Of a stretch of DNA of 64,000 nt, positions 25,336 through 34,460 are shown piece after piece. Each line of letters opens with the position of its first letter. Position 1 is the stretch's first letter. The stretch spans positions 2,418,001 through 2,482,000 of the forward strand of contig NZ_CP119785.1 in assembly GCF_029338235.1 (NCBI RefSeq). The letters run 5' to 3'. A program made the translations under genes and the position numbers. The notes under the pieces were generated by a model, which saw only the letters and a list, made by a program, of their open reading frames with translations, did not search any database and had not been told where the DNA came from. Source of the DNA: Haloarcula rara. GTDB taxonomy: Archaea > Halobacteriota > Halobacteria > Halobacteriales > Haloarculaceae.

Positions 25336-26277
25336 TCACCCGGGGAGTGCCGACGCGAGCGCAGTCCGATGAAAGTCGACCGACGCCGCCCGCGCACGCT
25401 CCGGATAGCCGGGGTTCGTCACCGCGCCCCGCGAGTCGACGGCGCTGTCGGCGATGGCGACGACGCGGTGGGCCGGCGCCACGGTCGGCAGCGACCGCAC
25501 CCGCTCGTAGCCCGCCCGGAACGCCACGCGCAACGGCTCAGGCTCGTCGACGTACCAGTCGGCGACGAGATACTCGGCCTTGGAAAGCGCCAGCGCGGGC
25601 GGCGCGGCCATCGGACGCTCCCAGTCGAGGACGGCCGAGACGGTCCCGTCGGCGACGAGCGCGTTGCCGGGACGGAGGTCCCACGGGAAGAGTCGCGGGG
25701 TCACCTCGTCGACGGTCGCAGCGTCGAGACAGTCGCACAGTCGGTCCCGAAGGGGGTCGAACGCTGCGGGCAATCGCTCGACGGCCCGGCGACCGTATTC
25801 GACGAGCCACGTCTCCGACGTATCGCTCGCAGCGACGAGGCGTCCCGCACCCGCTGGACCCGACGCTCGCGCGAGTTCGCCACAGCCGTCGAACGCGAAC
25901 GCCGTGTGCAACTCACCGAGATAGCGGCCGAACTGGCGCGCGATATAACGACGCACGGTCGGCGGGCTGTCAGCGAACGTCGTATGCAGGTCCGTCCCCG
26001 GCCGGAACTCGCTGATGGCGTAGGCCCGCCCGTCGCGACTGCCGGTCGCAACCACCGCCGGCACTGGCACGTCGGTCCGGTCACGGACCGCCGACACGAG
26101 GGCCGCCTCGGTCCGGACCGCCTCGATGGTCTCTGAACACTGGACGACGAGCGGGGAGCGGTCGGCGAACCGAACCACGGCTGTCGGCCGGTGTCCGGAC
26201 GCCACAGGTTCCACCCCGACGACCGTCCGGTGGGGGTAGTGCCGTCCGACGATGTCGGTGGCCAGCGACTCGTTCAT
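25336..26277 (-). CDS. Aminoglycoside-phosphotransferase-like kinase
   Basis: 313 residues of the APH/choline kinase fold. N-lobe: VVRFADRSPLVVQCS and the conserved helix Glu in ETIEAVRTEAALVSAVR. C-lobe: catalytic loop LFPWDLRPGNALV, where Asp and Asn of the family HxDxxxxN motif are kept but the His is replaced by Pro/Trp context. The Mg-binding Asp is in VSAVLDWERPM. These kinases act on sugars, choline or other small alcohols; antibiotic resistance is not implied. It lies 10 bp downstream of the HAD gene, likely in one operon with it. Confidence 0.82.
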   Translation of the reverse strand: MNESLATDIVGRHYPHRTVVGVEPVASGHRPTAVVRFADRSPLVVQCSETIEAVRTEAALVSAVRDRTDVPVPAVVATGSRDGRAYAISEFRPGTDLHTTFADSPPTVRRYIARQFGRYLGELHTAFAFDGCGELARASGPAGAGRLVAASDTSETWLVEYGRRAVERLPAAFDPLRDRLCDCLDAATVDEVTPRLFPWDLRPGNALVADGTVSAVLDWERPMAAPPALALSKAEYLVADWYVDEPEPLRVAFRAGYERVRSLPTVAPAHRVVAIADSAVDSRGAVTNPGYPERARAASVDFHRTALASALPG

Positions 26278-26287
26278 CGGTCGGGGG

Positions 26288-26947
26288 TCATCGGAGAATC
26301 GACGGGAGGTCGGCGAGCGATTCGAGCACGTACTCCGGGCTGTATGGGTCGGGGCCGTCGCCGTCGTCGAGGTAGGCGGCCGCCAGCCCGGCGTTGTGGG
26401 CCCCGGCCACGTCGTAAGAAAGCGAGTCGCCGACGTACAGCGCCCGGTCGGCTGGGACGTCGAGCGCGGCCAGCGTCGCCTCGAAGGGCGCGGCGTGGGG
26501 CTTCCGGCGGGGCATGTCGCCGGCGTAGACGACCGTATCGACCCGTTCGGTCAGCCCGACCGCGCCGACCTTCTCGGCCTGCCGGTACTCGGGTCCGTTC
26601 GTGAGGACGGCCGTCGCCGCGGTCTCGCGAGCGGCGTCGAGTGCCGCCTCGGCCGCCCGCCGGAAGGCGACCTCCGTGTTGTCGACGCCGTCGACGAACG
26701 CTTCGGCCAGTGCGATGGCGTCGACCCGGCGGCCGTGCTGGGCGGCCAGTCGGGCGAAGCCGGCGCCGAGATACCCCACTTCGTCGTCGGGGTCCGGCGG
26801 GCCGTCAAGCACCGCCCACAGCTCCGCCGGAGCGGCGAAGGGCTCGACGCCGACCCGTTCGAAGGTTTGCTCGTACAGCGCCGCGGTGTCCTGCGTTCGC
26901 CGCACGAGCGTCCCGTCCAGGTCGAAGAGAACGGCGTCGAACGTCAC
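26288..26947 (-). CDS. HAD-superfamily phosphatase (phosphoglycolate phosphatase-like)
   Basis: 219 residues from a GTG at 26947 (VTFDAVLFDLDGTLV); a TTG ten codons further upstream would lie in the CTTTTGTC promoter-like sequence. HAD motifs: I, DLDGT; II, TAVLTNG; III, the Lys in RRKPHAAPF; IV, VGDSLSYD. The helical cap inserted after motif I is C1 type. It hydrolyses a small phosphorylated metabolite. With the APH-like kinase downstream, it may belong to a phosphorylation/dephosphorylation pathway (inference). Confidence 0.88.
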   Translation of the reverse strand: MTFDAVLFDLDGTLVRRTQDTAALYEQTFERVGVEPFAAPAELWAVLDGPPDPDDEVGYLGAGFARLAAQHGRRVDAIALAEAFVDGVDNTEVAFRRAAEAALDAARETAATAVLTNGPEYRQAEKVGAVGLTERVDTVVYAGDMPRRKPHAAPFEATLAALDVPADRALYVGDSLSYDVAGAHNAGLAAAYLDDGDGPDPYSPEYVLESLADLPSILR

Positions 26948-27010
26948 GATACTGTTCTCCAGGGATTCGAGTGACAAAAGCGGCGCGCCGGCGTCGGGCT
27001 CGCTGGTTCG

Positions 27011-27367
27011 TTACCCCTCGAACTCGAATCGCTCGGGCTCGTTCGACCGCAGCACTTCCCCGCTGGGATGGAGCGCCACCGCTACAGAGCCGGCTTCGTG
27101 TGCCCGAGCGAACTCGCGAATCGGCGCGGCGTCGGCGCAGTCCTCCGGTGCGTCGACGTTGATGCGGTCGGTCATCCCGTCGGTCTGGAGACAGAGCCAC
27201 CCCGAAAGCGCGAGTGCGACCTTCGGGTCGCTGTCGGTTCGCTCGGGCGCGGCGGCCTCGCGGAGCCGCTCGTGCATCCCCGAGGGGACGACGTAGCGGG
27301 TCCCGTCGGGGGCGACGGCGACCTGCTGGGCGCGGAGCTCGCCCTCGACCGGGGGGAAGGGAATCAC
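27011..27367 (-). CDS. Haloarchaeal protein of unknown function (118 aa)
   Basis: Starts at a GTG at 27367, only 4 bp after the aldehyde dehydrogenase stop, so the two are probably cotranscribed. The open frame extends upstream into that gene but with meaningless sequence. The protein opens IPFPPVEGELRAQQVAVAPDG and has beta-rich segments TRYVVPSG, VALALSGWLCLQTDG, and AGSVAVALHPSGEV. No known domain. Because it follows the dehydrogenase it might act in the same pathway. Confidence 0.65.
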   Translation of the reverse strand: MIPFPPVEGELRAQQVAVAPDGTRYVVPSGMHERLREAAAPERTDSDPKVALALSGWLCLQTDGMTDRINVDAPEDCADAAPIREFARAHEAGSVAVALHPSGEVLRSNEPERFEFEG

Positions 27368-27371
27368 GGAC

Positions 27372-28898
27372 TCAGTCCAGGCTGATGGTGACCGTCTTCG
27401 TCTGGGTGTAGTGGTCGACGGCCTCCTGTCCGATCTCTCGCCCCATCCCCGACTGCTTGTAGCCGCCGAAGGGCTGGCCGGCGGGGAAGTCGTTGTAGGT
27501 GTTGACCCAGATGTTGCCGGCCTCGATGTCCTTCGCACACTGGTGGGCCATGGTGAGGTCTTCGGTGAGCACGCCGGCGGCCAGGCCGTAGTCTACGTCG
27601 TTGGCGAGTTCTATCATCTCGTCGTAGTCGCTCCACTCGAACACTTCCTGAACCGGGCCGAAGATTTCCTCCTGGACGGCCGTGCTGTCGTGGTCGATGT
27701 CGTCGATGAGCGTCGGGGCGACGAAACAGCCGTCCGAGAGCGCCTCGTCGTCGGGCTGGCTCCCGCCCGTGACGAAGGCGGCGCCCTCGGTTTCGGCCGC
27801 CTCGATGTACTCCATGGTCCGCTCGACCTGCTCGGCGGTGACTTTCGGCCCGAGGTCCGTCGACTCGAGCAGCGGGTCGTCGACGGTGAGGTCGTCGGCT
27901 GCCGCGGCCAGTTCGTCGAGGAACTCGTCTTTGATGGCCTCGTGGACGAACAGGCGCGACCCGGCACAGCAGCACTCGCCGGTGTTGAAGAAGATAGCCG
28001 TGATGGTCGTCTGGACGGCCTGCTCCAGGTCGGCGTCGGGAAAGACGACCAGTGGACTCTTCCCGCCCAGCTCCAGCGTGATGTCGGTGATGTTGTCGGC
28101 GGCGCTTTTCATCACCTCGCTGCCGACCTCGGTCGAGCCGGTGAAGGCGAGCTTGCGGATGTCCTCGTGGTTCGAGAGGGGTTCGCCGGCGTCTGGCCCG
28201 AAGCCGGTGACGACGTTGACCACGCCGTCGGGGACGACGTCACCCGCTTCCGCCATCAGCTTCAGAACGGTCAGGGGCGTCTCCTCGGCGGGTTTGAGGA
28301 CGACGCAGTTCCCGGCCGAAAGCGCTGGGCCAAGCTTCCAGGCGGCCATCAGCAGCGGGAAGTTCCACGGGATGATCTGGCCGACGACGCCGTAGGGCTC
28401 CTGGAGGGTCTGGACGTGGCGGCTGTCGTCGGTGTCGACCGTGCGCCCCTCGTGTGCGCGGGCGATGCCTGCGAAGTAGCGGAAGTGGTCGATGACGAGG
28501 TCCATGTCGATGCGGGCCTCTGTGATGGGCTTGCCGTTGTCCAGTGACTCCAGCCGGGCGAACTCCTCTTTGTTCTCCTCGACGGCGTCCGCGATGCTCT
28601 CGAGCATCGCCTGTCGCTGGGTCGTCGAGTAGCCGCTGTACACCTCGTCGTAGGCGTCCCACGCCGCCTCGACGGCCCTGTCGATGTCCTCGGCCTGGCC
28701 GGCGGCGACCTCGGCGAGCGTCTCCCCTGTGGTCGGGTCGGTCGTCTCGAAGGTCTCGCCCGAGACGCTCGCGACCCACTCGCCGCCGATGTACAGCTGT
28801 CGGTTCTCGGGTACCAGCTTGTTTGCGGCCTGGTCGTGGCGTTGCTTGATCGCGGACTTTCGCTCTGCTGGAGTCTGGGACGTGTCATCGACAGACAT
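27372..28898 (-). CDS. Aldehyde dehydrogenase family protein
   Basis: 508 residues from the ATG at 28898. A clear TATA (TTTAAATA, 28924-28931) lies about 27-33 nt upstream, ruling out the frame's earlier Met. Motifs: GQIIPWNFPLLMAAWKLGPA (NAD site start), TGSTEVGSEV, the general base Glu in LELGGKSPLVVFPD and the nucleophile about Cys310 in NTGECCCAGSR. This is the NAD-dependent ALDH1/2-betaine aldehyde type, oxidising an aldehyde to a carboxylate. The substrate is not resolvable; betaine aldehyde (osmoprotectant route) or general aldehydes are candidates. Confidence 0.94.
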   Translation of the reverse strand: MSVDDTSQTPAERKSAIKQRHDQAANKLVPENRQLYIGGEWVASVSGETFETTDPTTGETLAEVAAGQAEDIDRAVEAAWDAYDEVYSGYSTTQRQAMLESIADAVEENKEEFARLESLDNGKPITEARIDMDLVIDHFRYFAGIARAHEGRTVDTDDSRHVQTLQEPYGVVGQIIPWNFPLLMAAWKLGPALSAGNCVVLKPAEETPLTVLKLMAEAGDVVPDGVVNVVTGFGPDAGEPLSNHEDIRKLAFTGSTEVGSEVMKSAADNITDITLELGGKSPLVVFPDADLEQAVQTTITAIFFNTGECCCAGSRLFVHEAIKDEFLDELAAAADDLTVDDPLLESTDLGPKVTAEQVERTMEYIEAAETEGAAFVTGGSQPDDEALSDGCFVAPTLIDDIDHDSTAVQEEIFGPVQEVFEWSDYDEMIELANDVDYGLAAGVLTEDLTMAHQCAKDIEAGNIWVNTYNDFPAGQPFGGYKQSGMGREIGQEAVDHYTQTKTVTISLD

Positions 28899-29173
28899 TA
28901 CAATATATGATATTCGGGAAACATATTTAAACATACTCTATTTCTTACAGGAGTGTCGGTGCTTCTGCAACCGCCGGGATGGCCGCAGGGAAGACCGGCT
29001 GTGAGGCCGTTCGAACTGCGGACCCACTCAGCCGGCAGGCTGGCGTTTCTCCGACCGGTATTCACACGCTCCGGGTGGACAATCACTGCCTCCCTGCTCC
29101 GGTCGTGCCACCCGCGTATTGACAACCGAGGAGAGATACATTTTTTCCGGTCGCTGCCCCACGGTACTGACAG

Positions 29174-29872
29174 ATGCAAGGGGCCCACTGTCTCACCATC
29201 GCCGGTGGCAAGGGTGGCTGTGGCAAGACCACGACGGCCGTCAACACGGCGTATGCGCTCGACGACGCCGGCTACGACGTCGTCGTCGTGGACACGGATC
29301 TGGCCATGCCGAACCTGCATACGGTGCTGGGGACGAGTCACGAACCGACCATACACGACGTGCTGGCCGACGCGGAACCGCTCGAAGCCGCTATCGATAC
29401 GAGCGACGACGTCGCCGCAGTGTACGGTGACCCCTCGCTCGACCGCTACACGGACGCCGACCCGGCCGAGCTCAAGACGGTCTGTAACCGTCTCAGGACC
29501 GCTTTCGATGTGGTCGTCCTCGATACGGGCGCGGGCGTCACCCACGCGACGATGGTCCCCTGCGGACTGGCCGACGACGTGGTGCTGGTGACGACGGCCA
29601 AGGAACACGGCGTGGCCGACACCAGCCGGACGAAAGAGATGGCCGAACACGTCGACAGCCACATCCCCGGCGTCGTCGTCACCCGCGCCGACGACGAGAC
29701 CGGCCGTGAGATAGCAGCGCGCCTCGAAACGTCGCTGCTCGCCGCGGTGCCGGACGAGCCCGACGTGTTCGGGACCGAACCTGTCGTCAGGCACGCGCCT
29801 GATTCGGACGGAGCCGCCGCCTACGGTCGCGTGGCCGACGCGCTCGCCGAGGGTATCGCTGGCGACGACTGA
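29174..29872 (+). CDS. MinD/ParA-family ATPase
   Basis: 232 residues. Deviant Walker A KGGCGKTT (13-20) with the MinD-type signature Lys, Walker A' region VVVVDTDLAMPNLHTVLG and Walker B FDVVVLDTGAGV. MinD-like proteins are dimeric ATPases used for positioning in the cell; haloarchaea carry several. The short C-terminus lacks an obvious amphipathic membrane-targeting helix, so a soluble role is plausible. T-rich ACATTTTTTCC (29136-29146) lies about 30-38 nt upstream. Confidence 0.88.
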   Translation: MQGAHCLTIAGGKGGCGKTTTAVNTAYALDDAGYDVVVVDTDLAMPNLHTVLGTSHEPTIHDVLADAEPLEAAIDTSDDVAAVYGDPSLDRYTDADPAELKTVCNRLRTAFDVVVLDTGAGVTHATMVPCGLADDVVLVTTAKEHGVADTSRTKEMAEHVDSHIPGVVVTRADDETGREIAARLETSLLAAVPDEPDVFGTEPVVRHAPDSDGAAAYGRVADALAEGIAGDD

Positions 29873-29881
29873 ATCTCGTCG

Positions 29882-30367
29882 CTATTCGACGACGAGGGCG
29901 CCTTTCATGCCGATTCCCTCGTGTGGGGTACAGTAGTAGGTCACCACACCGGTCTCCTCGAAGGTCTCTTCGAACGTAAAGCCCTCTTCGGTCGTCTGCT
30001 CGGACTCGAAGCTTGCGCCCTCCTCGGCGACGACGTTGTGCTGACTCCCCTCGCCGGTCCATTCCCACGTCACTGTCGTCCCGGTCGATATCTTGACTGC
30101 GGCGGGCCCGAAGCCGAAGGCCCCGCCGTTTGCGTCGACGCCCACGTCGACGGCCACCGAATCGCTGTCCGTCTCGTCGGTCAGCGACCCGTCGAAGTTA
30201 TCGGTGTCGGAGAGATACGACGAGACGGCCTCCGGAACGTCACTGTCGGACCCGGTGGCCGGACTGTCGTCGCTGCTTTCGCCGCCCGAACAGCCCGCGA
30301 GTGCCCCTGCGGCTGTCACTGCGCCGATTGCTCGGATGAACGACCGTCGGTCGGGAGTTGCGTTCAT
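29882..30367 (-). CDS. Halocyanin-domain copper protein, Tat lipoprotein
   Basis: 161 residues from the ATG at 30367; GTATATAC about 24-31 nt upstream is a strong TATA. The signal DRRSFIRAIGAVTAAGALAGC gives twin Arg and lipobox Cys26. The cupredoxin domain has ligands in GSQHNVV (His) and YYCTPHEGIGM (Cys, His, Met), the type 1 blue copper set. It acts as a membrane-anchored mobile electron carrier on the outside of the cell. An Asp/Ser-rich linker separates anchor and domain. It converges with minD 10 bp away. Confidence 0.93.
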   Translation of the reverse strand: MNATPDRRSFIRAIGAVTAAGALAGCSGGESSDDSPATGSDSDVPEAVSSYLSDTDNFDGSLTDETDSDSVAVDVGVDANGGAFGFGPAAVKISTGTTVTWEWTGEGSQHNVVAEEGASFESEQTTEEGFTFEETFEETGVVTYYCTPHEGIGMKGALVVE

Positions 30368-30591
30368 TACGGGCGGAGATTGGCTACCGGTGTATATACG
30401 CTTGGCCCCGGTTCTTGGCCATCGGGAACGTTCTCGGCCGGACTCACCCGCCCATTCGAAACGCTGACCGTACAGTGGTGGACCCAATTGACGCCCCCGG
30501 ACCGCGTCTCTCACGACGGGACTTGCTGGCTGTTCACAATCCCAACCCGGCCCACAAACGCTTTTCAGTACCCCTCTCGAAGCGTTCACCG

Positions 30592-31872
30592 ATGTCTCTC
30601 GAAGAGCATGTCGAGGAACTCGCCTCCGACCTCGACGTAGACAAAGAGGAGGTCAGACGCGACCTGGAGAACCTGGTGAACTACTCGGTGCCGATGGACG
30701 AGGCCAAACAGAGCCTCCGCCGGAAGTACGGCGACGGCGGTGGCGGCGGGAGTAGCGGCCCGTCCAGCAAGGCCATCGGCGAGGTCACCACCGACGACTC
30801 GAACGTGACCGTCACCGCGGTGGTGCTCACGTCCGGGCGTCGGTCCATCCAGTATAACGGCGAACAGCACGTCATCCGCGAGGGCGAACTCGCAGACGAG
30901 TCCGGCACCATCTCCTACACCGCGTGGGACGGCTTCGAGGGCGACCTCGAACCCGGCCAGACCGTGCAGTTCGGCAACGCCGGGGTGCGAGAGTGGGACG
31001 GCAAGCCCGAACTCAACCTCGGGGACAGCACCGACGCGACCGTCGCCGAGGAGACGCTCGATATCGACGCCGACGTCGGCGGCGAGGCCGCCCTCCGGGA
31101 CCTCGAACCCGGCGACCGCGGCATCACCGTCGAGGTGCAGGTCCTGGAGTGTGAGGAAAAGACCATCGACGGCCGGGACGGCGAGACCGAAATTCTCTCG
31201 GGCGTGTTCGGTGATGCGACCGGCCGGCTTCCCTTCACCGACTGGGAGCCCCACGACGAGATCGAGGCCGGGGCGTCGGTCCGCATCGAGGAGACGTTCG
31301 TTCGTGAGTTCCGCGGTGCGCCGTCGGTCAACGTCTCGGAGTTCTCGACGGTCACAGCGCTCGGCGAGTCCGTTTCCGTCGCCGAGGACGCCCCGCGGAT
31401 GGCCATCGGCGAGGCCGTCGAGAGCGGCGGGCAGTTCGACGTCGAACTCGTGGGCAACGTCATCCAGATTCGGGACGGATCCGGACTCATCGAGCGCTGT
31501 CCCCAGTGTGGCCGCGTCGTCCAGAGCGGGCAGTGTCGCTCTCACGGCGCCGTCGAAGGCGAGGACGACCTGCGGACGAAGGCTATCCTCGACGACGGCA
31601 CGGCGACCGTGACGGTCATCCTCGACGACGAACTGACCGAGGAGATTTACGGCGGTGACCTCGACGACGCTCGCGAACACGCCCGCGACGCGATGGACAA
31701 GTCAGTCGTCGCCGACCGCATCGCCGACCGTGTGGTCGGCCGCGAGTACGTCGTCCGTGGCTCGCTGTCGGTCGACGAGTACGGCGCCAACCTCAACGCC
31801 AGCGAGTTCGACGAATCGGACGCCGACCCGGCCGAGCGTGCGAAGGCGCTGCTCGCGGAGGTCGAAACATGA
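30592..31872 (+). CDS. Replication factor A (single-stranded DNA-binding protein), zinc-finger type
   Basis: 426 residues from the ATG at 30592. The N-terminal helical region (1-45) precedes a Gly/Ser linker; then three OB-fold segments (about 60-150, 160-255, 270-310 plus the C-terminal part). A zinc motif CPQCGRVVQSGQCRSH near residue 303 sits inside the last OB fold. It is the large RPA-type subunit that coats single-stranded DNA in replication and repair. It heads the haloarchaeal trio RPA - RPA-associated protein - phosphoesterase, known from Haloferax as the rpa1 or rpa3 operons; which paralogue this is cannot be decided, so no symbol is given. Confidence 0.92.
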   Translation: MSLEEHVEELASDLDVDKEEVRRDLENLVNYSVPMDEAKQSLRRKYGDGGGGGSSGPSSKAIGEVTTDDSNVTVTAVVLTSGRRSIQYNGEQHVIREGELADESGTISYTAWDGFEGDLEPGQTVQFGNAGVREWDGKPELNLGDSTDATVAEETLDIDADVGGEAALRDLEPGDRGITVEVQVLECEEKTIDGRDGETEILSGVFGDATGRLPFTDWEPHDEIEAGASVRIEETFVREFRGAPSVNVSEFSTVTALGESVSVAEDAPRMAIGEAVESGGQFDVELVGNVIQIRDGSGLIERCPQCGRVVQSGQCRSHGAVEGEDDLRTKAILDDGTATVTVILDDELTEEIYGGDLDDAREHARDAMDKSVVADRIADRVVGREYVVRGSLSVDEYGANLNASEFDESDADPAERAKALLAEVET

Positions 31873-33635
31873 GCGAGTCAGAGGACAGCGGGCCGGGCCG
31901 CCGCGAGGTCGCCCACCGCCTCTTCGCCGCAGAGTTCGACGACGCGGAGTTCTCCTACTCGGAGTCCGACGAGGAGCGCGCCCCGAACTACGTGGTGACG
32001 CCGACGGGCGCGCGGGTCAACCGGCTGTTCGTCGTCGGCGTCCTCACGGAACTGGAACAGGTCAACGAGGAGGTCCTCAGAGCGCGCATCGTGGACCCGA
32101 CCGGCCCGTTCGTGGTCTACGCTGGCCAGTACCAGCCGGAGGCGCTGGCGTTTCTGGAAGCCGCGACGCCGCCGCTGTTCGTCGCCGTGACCGGCAAGGC
32201 CCGCACCTTCGAGCCCGAGGACGGCGACCGCGTGTTCACGTCCGTTCGACCGGAGTCCATCAGCGAGGTCGACGCCGAGACGCGCGACCGCTGGGTCGTC
32301 CAGGCGGCCGAGCAGACCGTCGCCCGCGTGGGTCGGATGGCGGGCGCCAGACAGTCCGACCTGTCGGGGGAGGCCCTGCAGCAGGCGCTGGTCGCGGCCG
32401 GTGTCGAAGAGAGCGACGCCGCCGGCGCCGCCCTGGCGCTGGAGTACTACGACACGACCGGTGACTACCTGCAGGCGGTCCGGGACCTGGCAGTAAACGC
32501 CGCCCGCGTCGTCGCGGGCGAGCGCGACGAGGCCGGGTCCCTCTCGCGTGCGCCCGGCGACGGCACAGACGGCCCGCTTTCGGCCCTGGCGACGATGGAA
32601 CTCGAAGCACACGAGGGTGGTCCCTCGGCCGGCTCCGAACCGAGCGACGCCGCCGAGTCCGACGAACCGTCGCCTGCAGAGACAGCGGCTCCCGAGTCGA
32701 CGGCAGATGCCGAGGCCGCCGAGCCGGCGACCGACACCGGGACTCCCGAGTCGGCGACCGATACGGACCCGTCTTCGACAGCCGAGACCGGGAATACTGC
32801 GACGGCCGAGACAACTGCTTCGACGGAAACAGACGAAGAACCTTCGACGGAAACAACGACCGAAACGACCAGTTCGGCTACCGAAGCTGACGACAGTTCG
32901 GAGCCGGCGACGGACGCCGACCCGGTATCGACGGAACCGGAGACCGCGTCGACTGCGGATAATGCCGACGAAGGTAACTCGGAAACGCTGGGTAATTTCG
33001 AGAGCGATGTTGCCACTGAGTCGCCGGGCGAGACTGCAGCGGACGCCGACGCGGCGACGGACGACGACGAGGTCGGCGAGTTCGACACCGAGTTCGAACT
33101 CGACGAGGACGAGCGCGAGGAGATAGAGGAAGAGTACGGCACCGACTTCCAGAGCGGGACGGAGGTCGACGACGCCGGCGAGGCCGGCATCGAGACTCCC
33201 GACCCGGAGGAGCTGGCCGAGGCGGAGCCGGCCGAGGCGGGCACTGCGTCCGAGGCGGAGCCGGCCGAGGCGGGCACTGCGTCCGAGGCGGAGCCGGCCG
33301 AGGCGGGCACTGCGTCCGAGGCGGAGCCGGCCGAGGCGGGCACACCGGCGGATGCGGAGCCCGCCGCCGAGACCGAGACGGCGGCTGCTGCTGCGTCATC
33401 GGCAGACGAACCAGCGGCCGACGAGGCGCCGGCCGCGGATGTCGACCTCGAAGACGCGGTGATGGACGTGATGACTGACCTGAACGAGGGCAGCGGTGCG
33501 GACCGCGAGGCGGTCATCACCGAGGTGATGGAGAGCTACGGTGCGGACCGCGACGCCGTCGAAGACGCCATCCAGGACGCGCTGATGGGCGGGCGCTGCT
33601 ACGAGCCAGACGACGACAAGCTGACGCCCATCTGA
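31869..33635 (+). CDS. RPA-associated protein with long acidic linker
   Basis: 588 residues, start overlapping the RPA stop by 4 bp (ATGA). Residues 1-195 are an OB-fold domain (APNYVVTPTGARVNRLFVVG, PTGPFVVYAGQYQPEALAFL) typical of the archaeal RPA-associated family, the partner of RPA. Residues about 235-515 are low-complexity Thr/Ser/Ala/Glu, including a 33-bp unit (EAEPAEAGTAS) repeated three times plus a partial copy. The last 65 residues (DVMTDLNEGSGADREAVITE onward) look like a winged helix. The linker is unusually long for the family; its length is likely to vary between strains. Confidence 0.9.
   Translation: MSESEDSGPGRREVAHRLFAAEFDDAEFSYSESDEERAPNYVVTPTGARVNRLFVVGVLTELEQVNEEVLRARIVDPTGPFVVYAGQYQPEALAFLEAATPPLFVAVTGKARTFEPEDGDRVFTSVRPESISEVDAETRDRWVVQAAEQTVARVGRMAGARQSDLSGEALQQALVAAGVEESDAAGAALALEYYDTTGDYLQAVRDLAVNAARVVAGERDEAGSLSRAPGDGTDGPLSALATMELEAHEGGPSAGSEPSDAAESDEPSPAETAAPESTADAEAAEPATDTGTPESATDTDPSSTAETGNTATAETTASTETDEEPSTETTTETTSSATEADDSSEPATDADPVSTEPETASTADNADEGNSETLGNFESDVATESPGETAADADAATDDDEVGEFDTEFELDEDEREEIEEEYGTDFQSGTEVDDAGEAGIETPDPEELAEAEPAEAGTASEAEPAEAGTASEAEPAEAGTASEAEPAEAGTPADAEPAAETETAAAAASSADEPAADEAPAADVDLEDAVMDVMTDLNEGSGADREAVITEVMESYGADRDAVEDAIQDALMGGRCYEPDDDKLTPI
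33219..33342 (+). repeat. 33-bp coding tandem repeat
   Basis: Unit of 33 bp, encoding EAEPAEAGTAS, at 33219-33251, 33252-33284 and 33285-33317, with a degenerate fourth copy at 33318-33342. It is in frame in the linker of the RPA-associated protein. The copies are identical, indicating recent slippage expansion. Confidence 0.9.
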
Positions 33636-33680
33636 ACTGGAACGCGCCCCTTTTCTCGCGTGGTCGCCAACGACCCAGCC

Positions 33681-34430
33681 ATGCGTGTCGAACCAGTCCC
33701 GGGCGTCCCCGCGGCCACCGTCGACACCGACGCCAAGCGACTGCTCGCGCTCGCGGACTACCACGCCGGTATCGAGGCCGGGCTGCGCTACGAGGGAGTC
33801 GAGCTCCGGTCGGCGGCCGACGAGCGGCGGGAGCGGCTGGTTGCTGCCCTCGAACGCACCGGTGCCGACCGGCTGGTCGTCGTCGGTGACCTCGGCCACG
33901 CCATCGGCTCGCCGTTCGAGACCGAACGCGAGGAGCTTGAAGCGCTGTTCTCGACCCTCACCGTTCCAGTTACCCTCGTGAAAGGAAATCACGACGGCGA
34001 GCTCGAACCGGTTCTCGACGACGTCGACGCGGACGTGACGATAACGCCGGGCCACGGCACCAGTATCGGCGACGTGGGGTTCGCACACGGTCACACGTGG
34101 CCGTCCCCGGCGGTCCTGGAATCGGCCGTCGTCTGTGTGGGCCACGAGCACCCGGTGGTCAAGCTGGAGGACGAGGTCGGGGGCAATCGGAAAGAGCGAG
34201 CCTGGCTTCGCGGGCCTCTCGCGCCCGACCCCTTCGAGGACCACTACGACCGGTCGCTCGACGTGGACGGCGACTTGGTCGTCTTCCCGGCGTTCAACGA
34301 CCGCTCGGGCGGGACGTGGGTCAACGTCCCGGGCCAGGAGTTTCTCGCGCCGTTTCTCCCGGCCGGCGTGGCCGACGCGGAGGCGTTCCTCCTCGATGGC
34401 ACGCGGCTCGGGAACTATCGGAACGTCTGA
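33681..34430 (+). CDS. Calcineurin-like phosphoesterase of the RPA operon
   Basis: 249 residues from the ATG at 33681; the frame's earlier start lacks support. Metallophosphoesterase signature in order: ADYHAG (D-x-H), VVVGDLGH (GD), VKGNHDGEL (GNHD), FAHGHTWPSP and VVCVGHEHPV (GH). Two metal ions would be bound. In Haloferax the same position in the RPA operon encodes the phosphoesterase Rpe. It may act on nucleic acid ends or nucleotides during repair; the substrate is not shown. It follows the RPA-associated gene after 45 bp. Confidence 0.92.
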   Translation: MRVEPVPGVPAATVDTDAKRLLALADYHAGIEAGLRYEGVELRSAADERRERLVAALERTGADRLVVVGDLGHAIGSPFETEREELEALFSTLTVPVTLVKGNHDGELEPVLDDVDADVTITPGHGTSIGDVGFAHGHTWPSPAVLESAVVCVGHEHPVVKLEDEVGGNRKERAWLRGPLAPDPFEDHYDRSLDVDGDLVVFPAFNDRSGGTWVNVPGQEFLAPFLPAGVADAEAFLLDGTRLGNYRNV

Positions 34431-34460
34431 GAAGTCGGCCGCTCGGTGGCGCCGACCGGG

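Noticed and set aside
25336..26277. Antibiotic resistance gene call for the APH-like protein
   Set aside because: The fold is shared by many metabolic kinases, the catalytic His is replaced, and context is metabolic.
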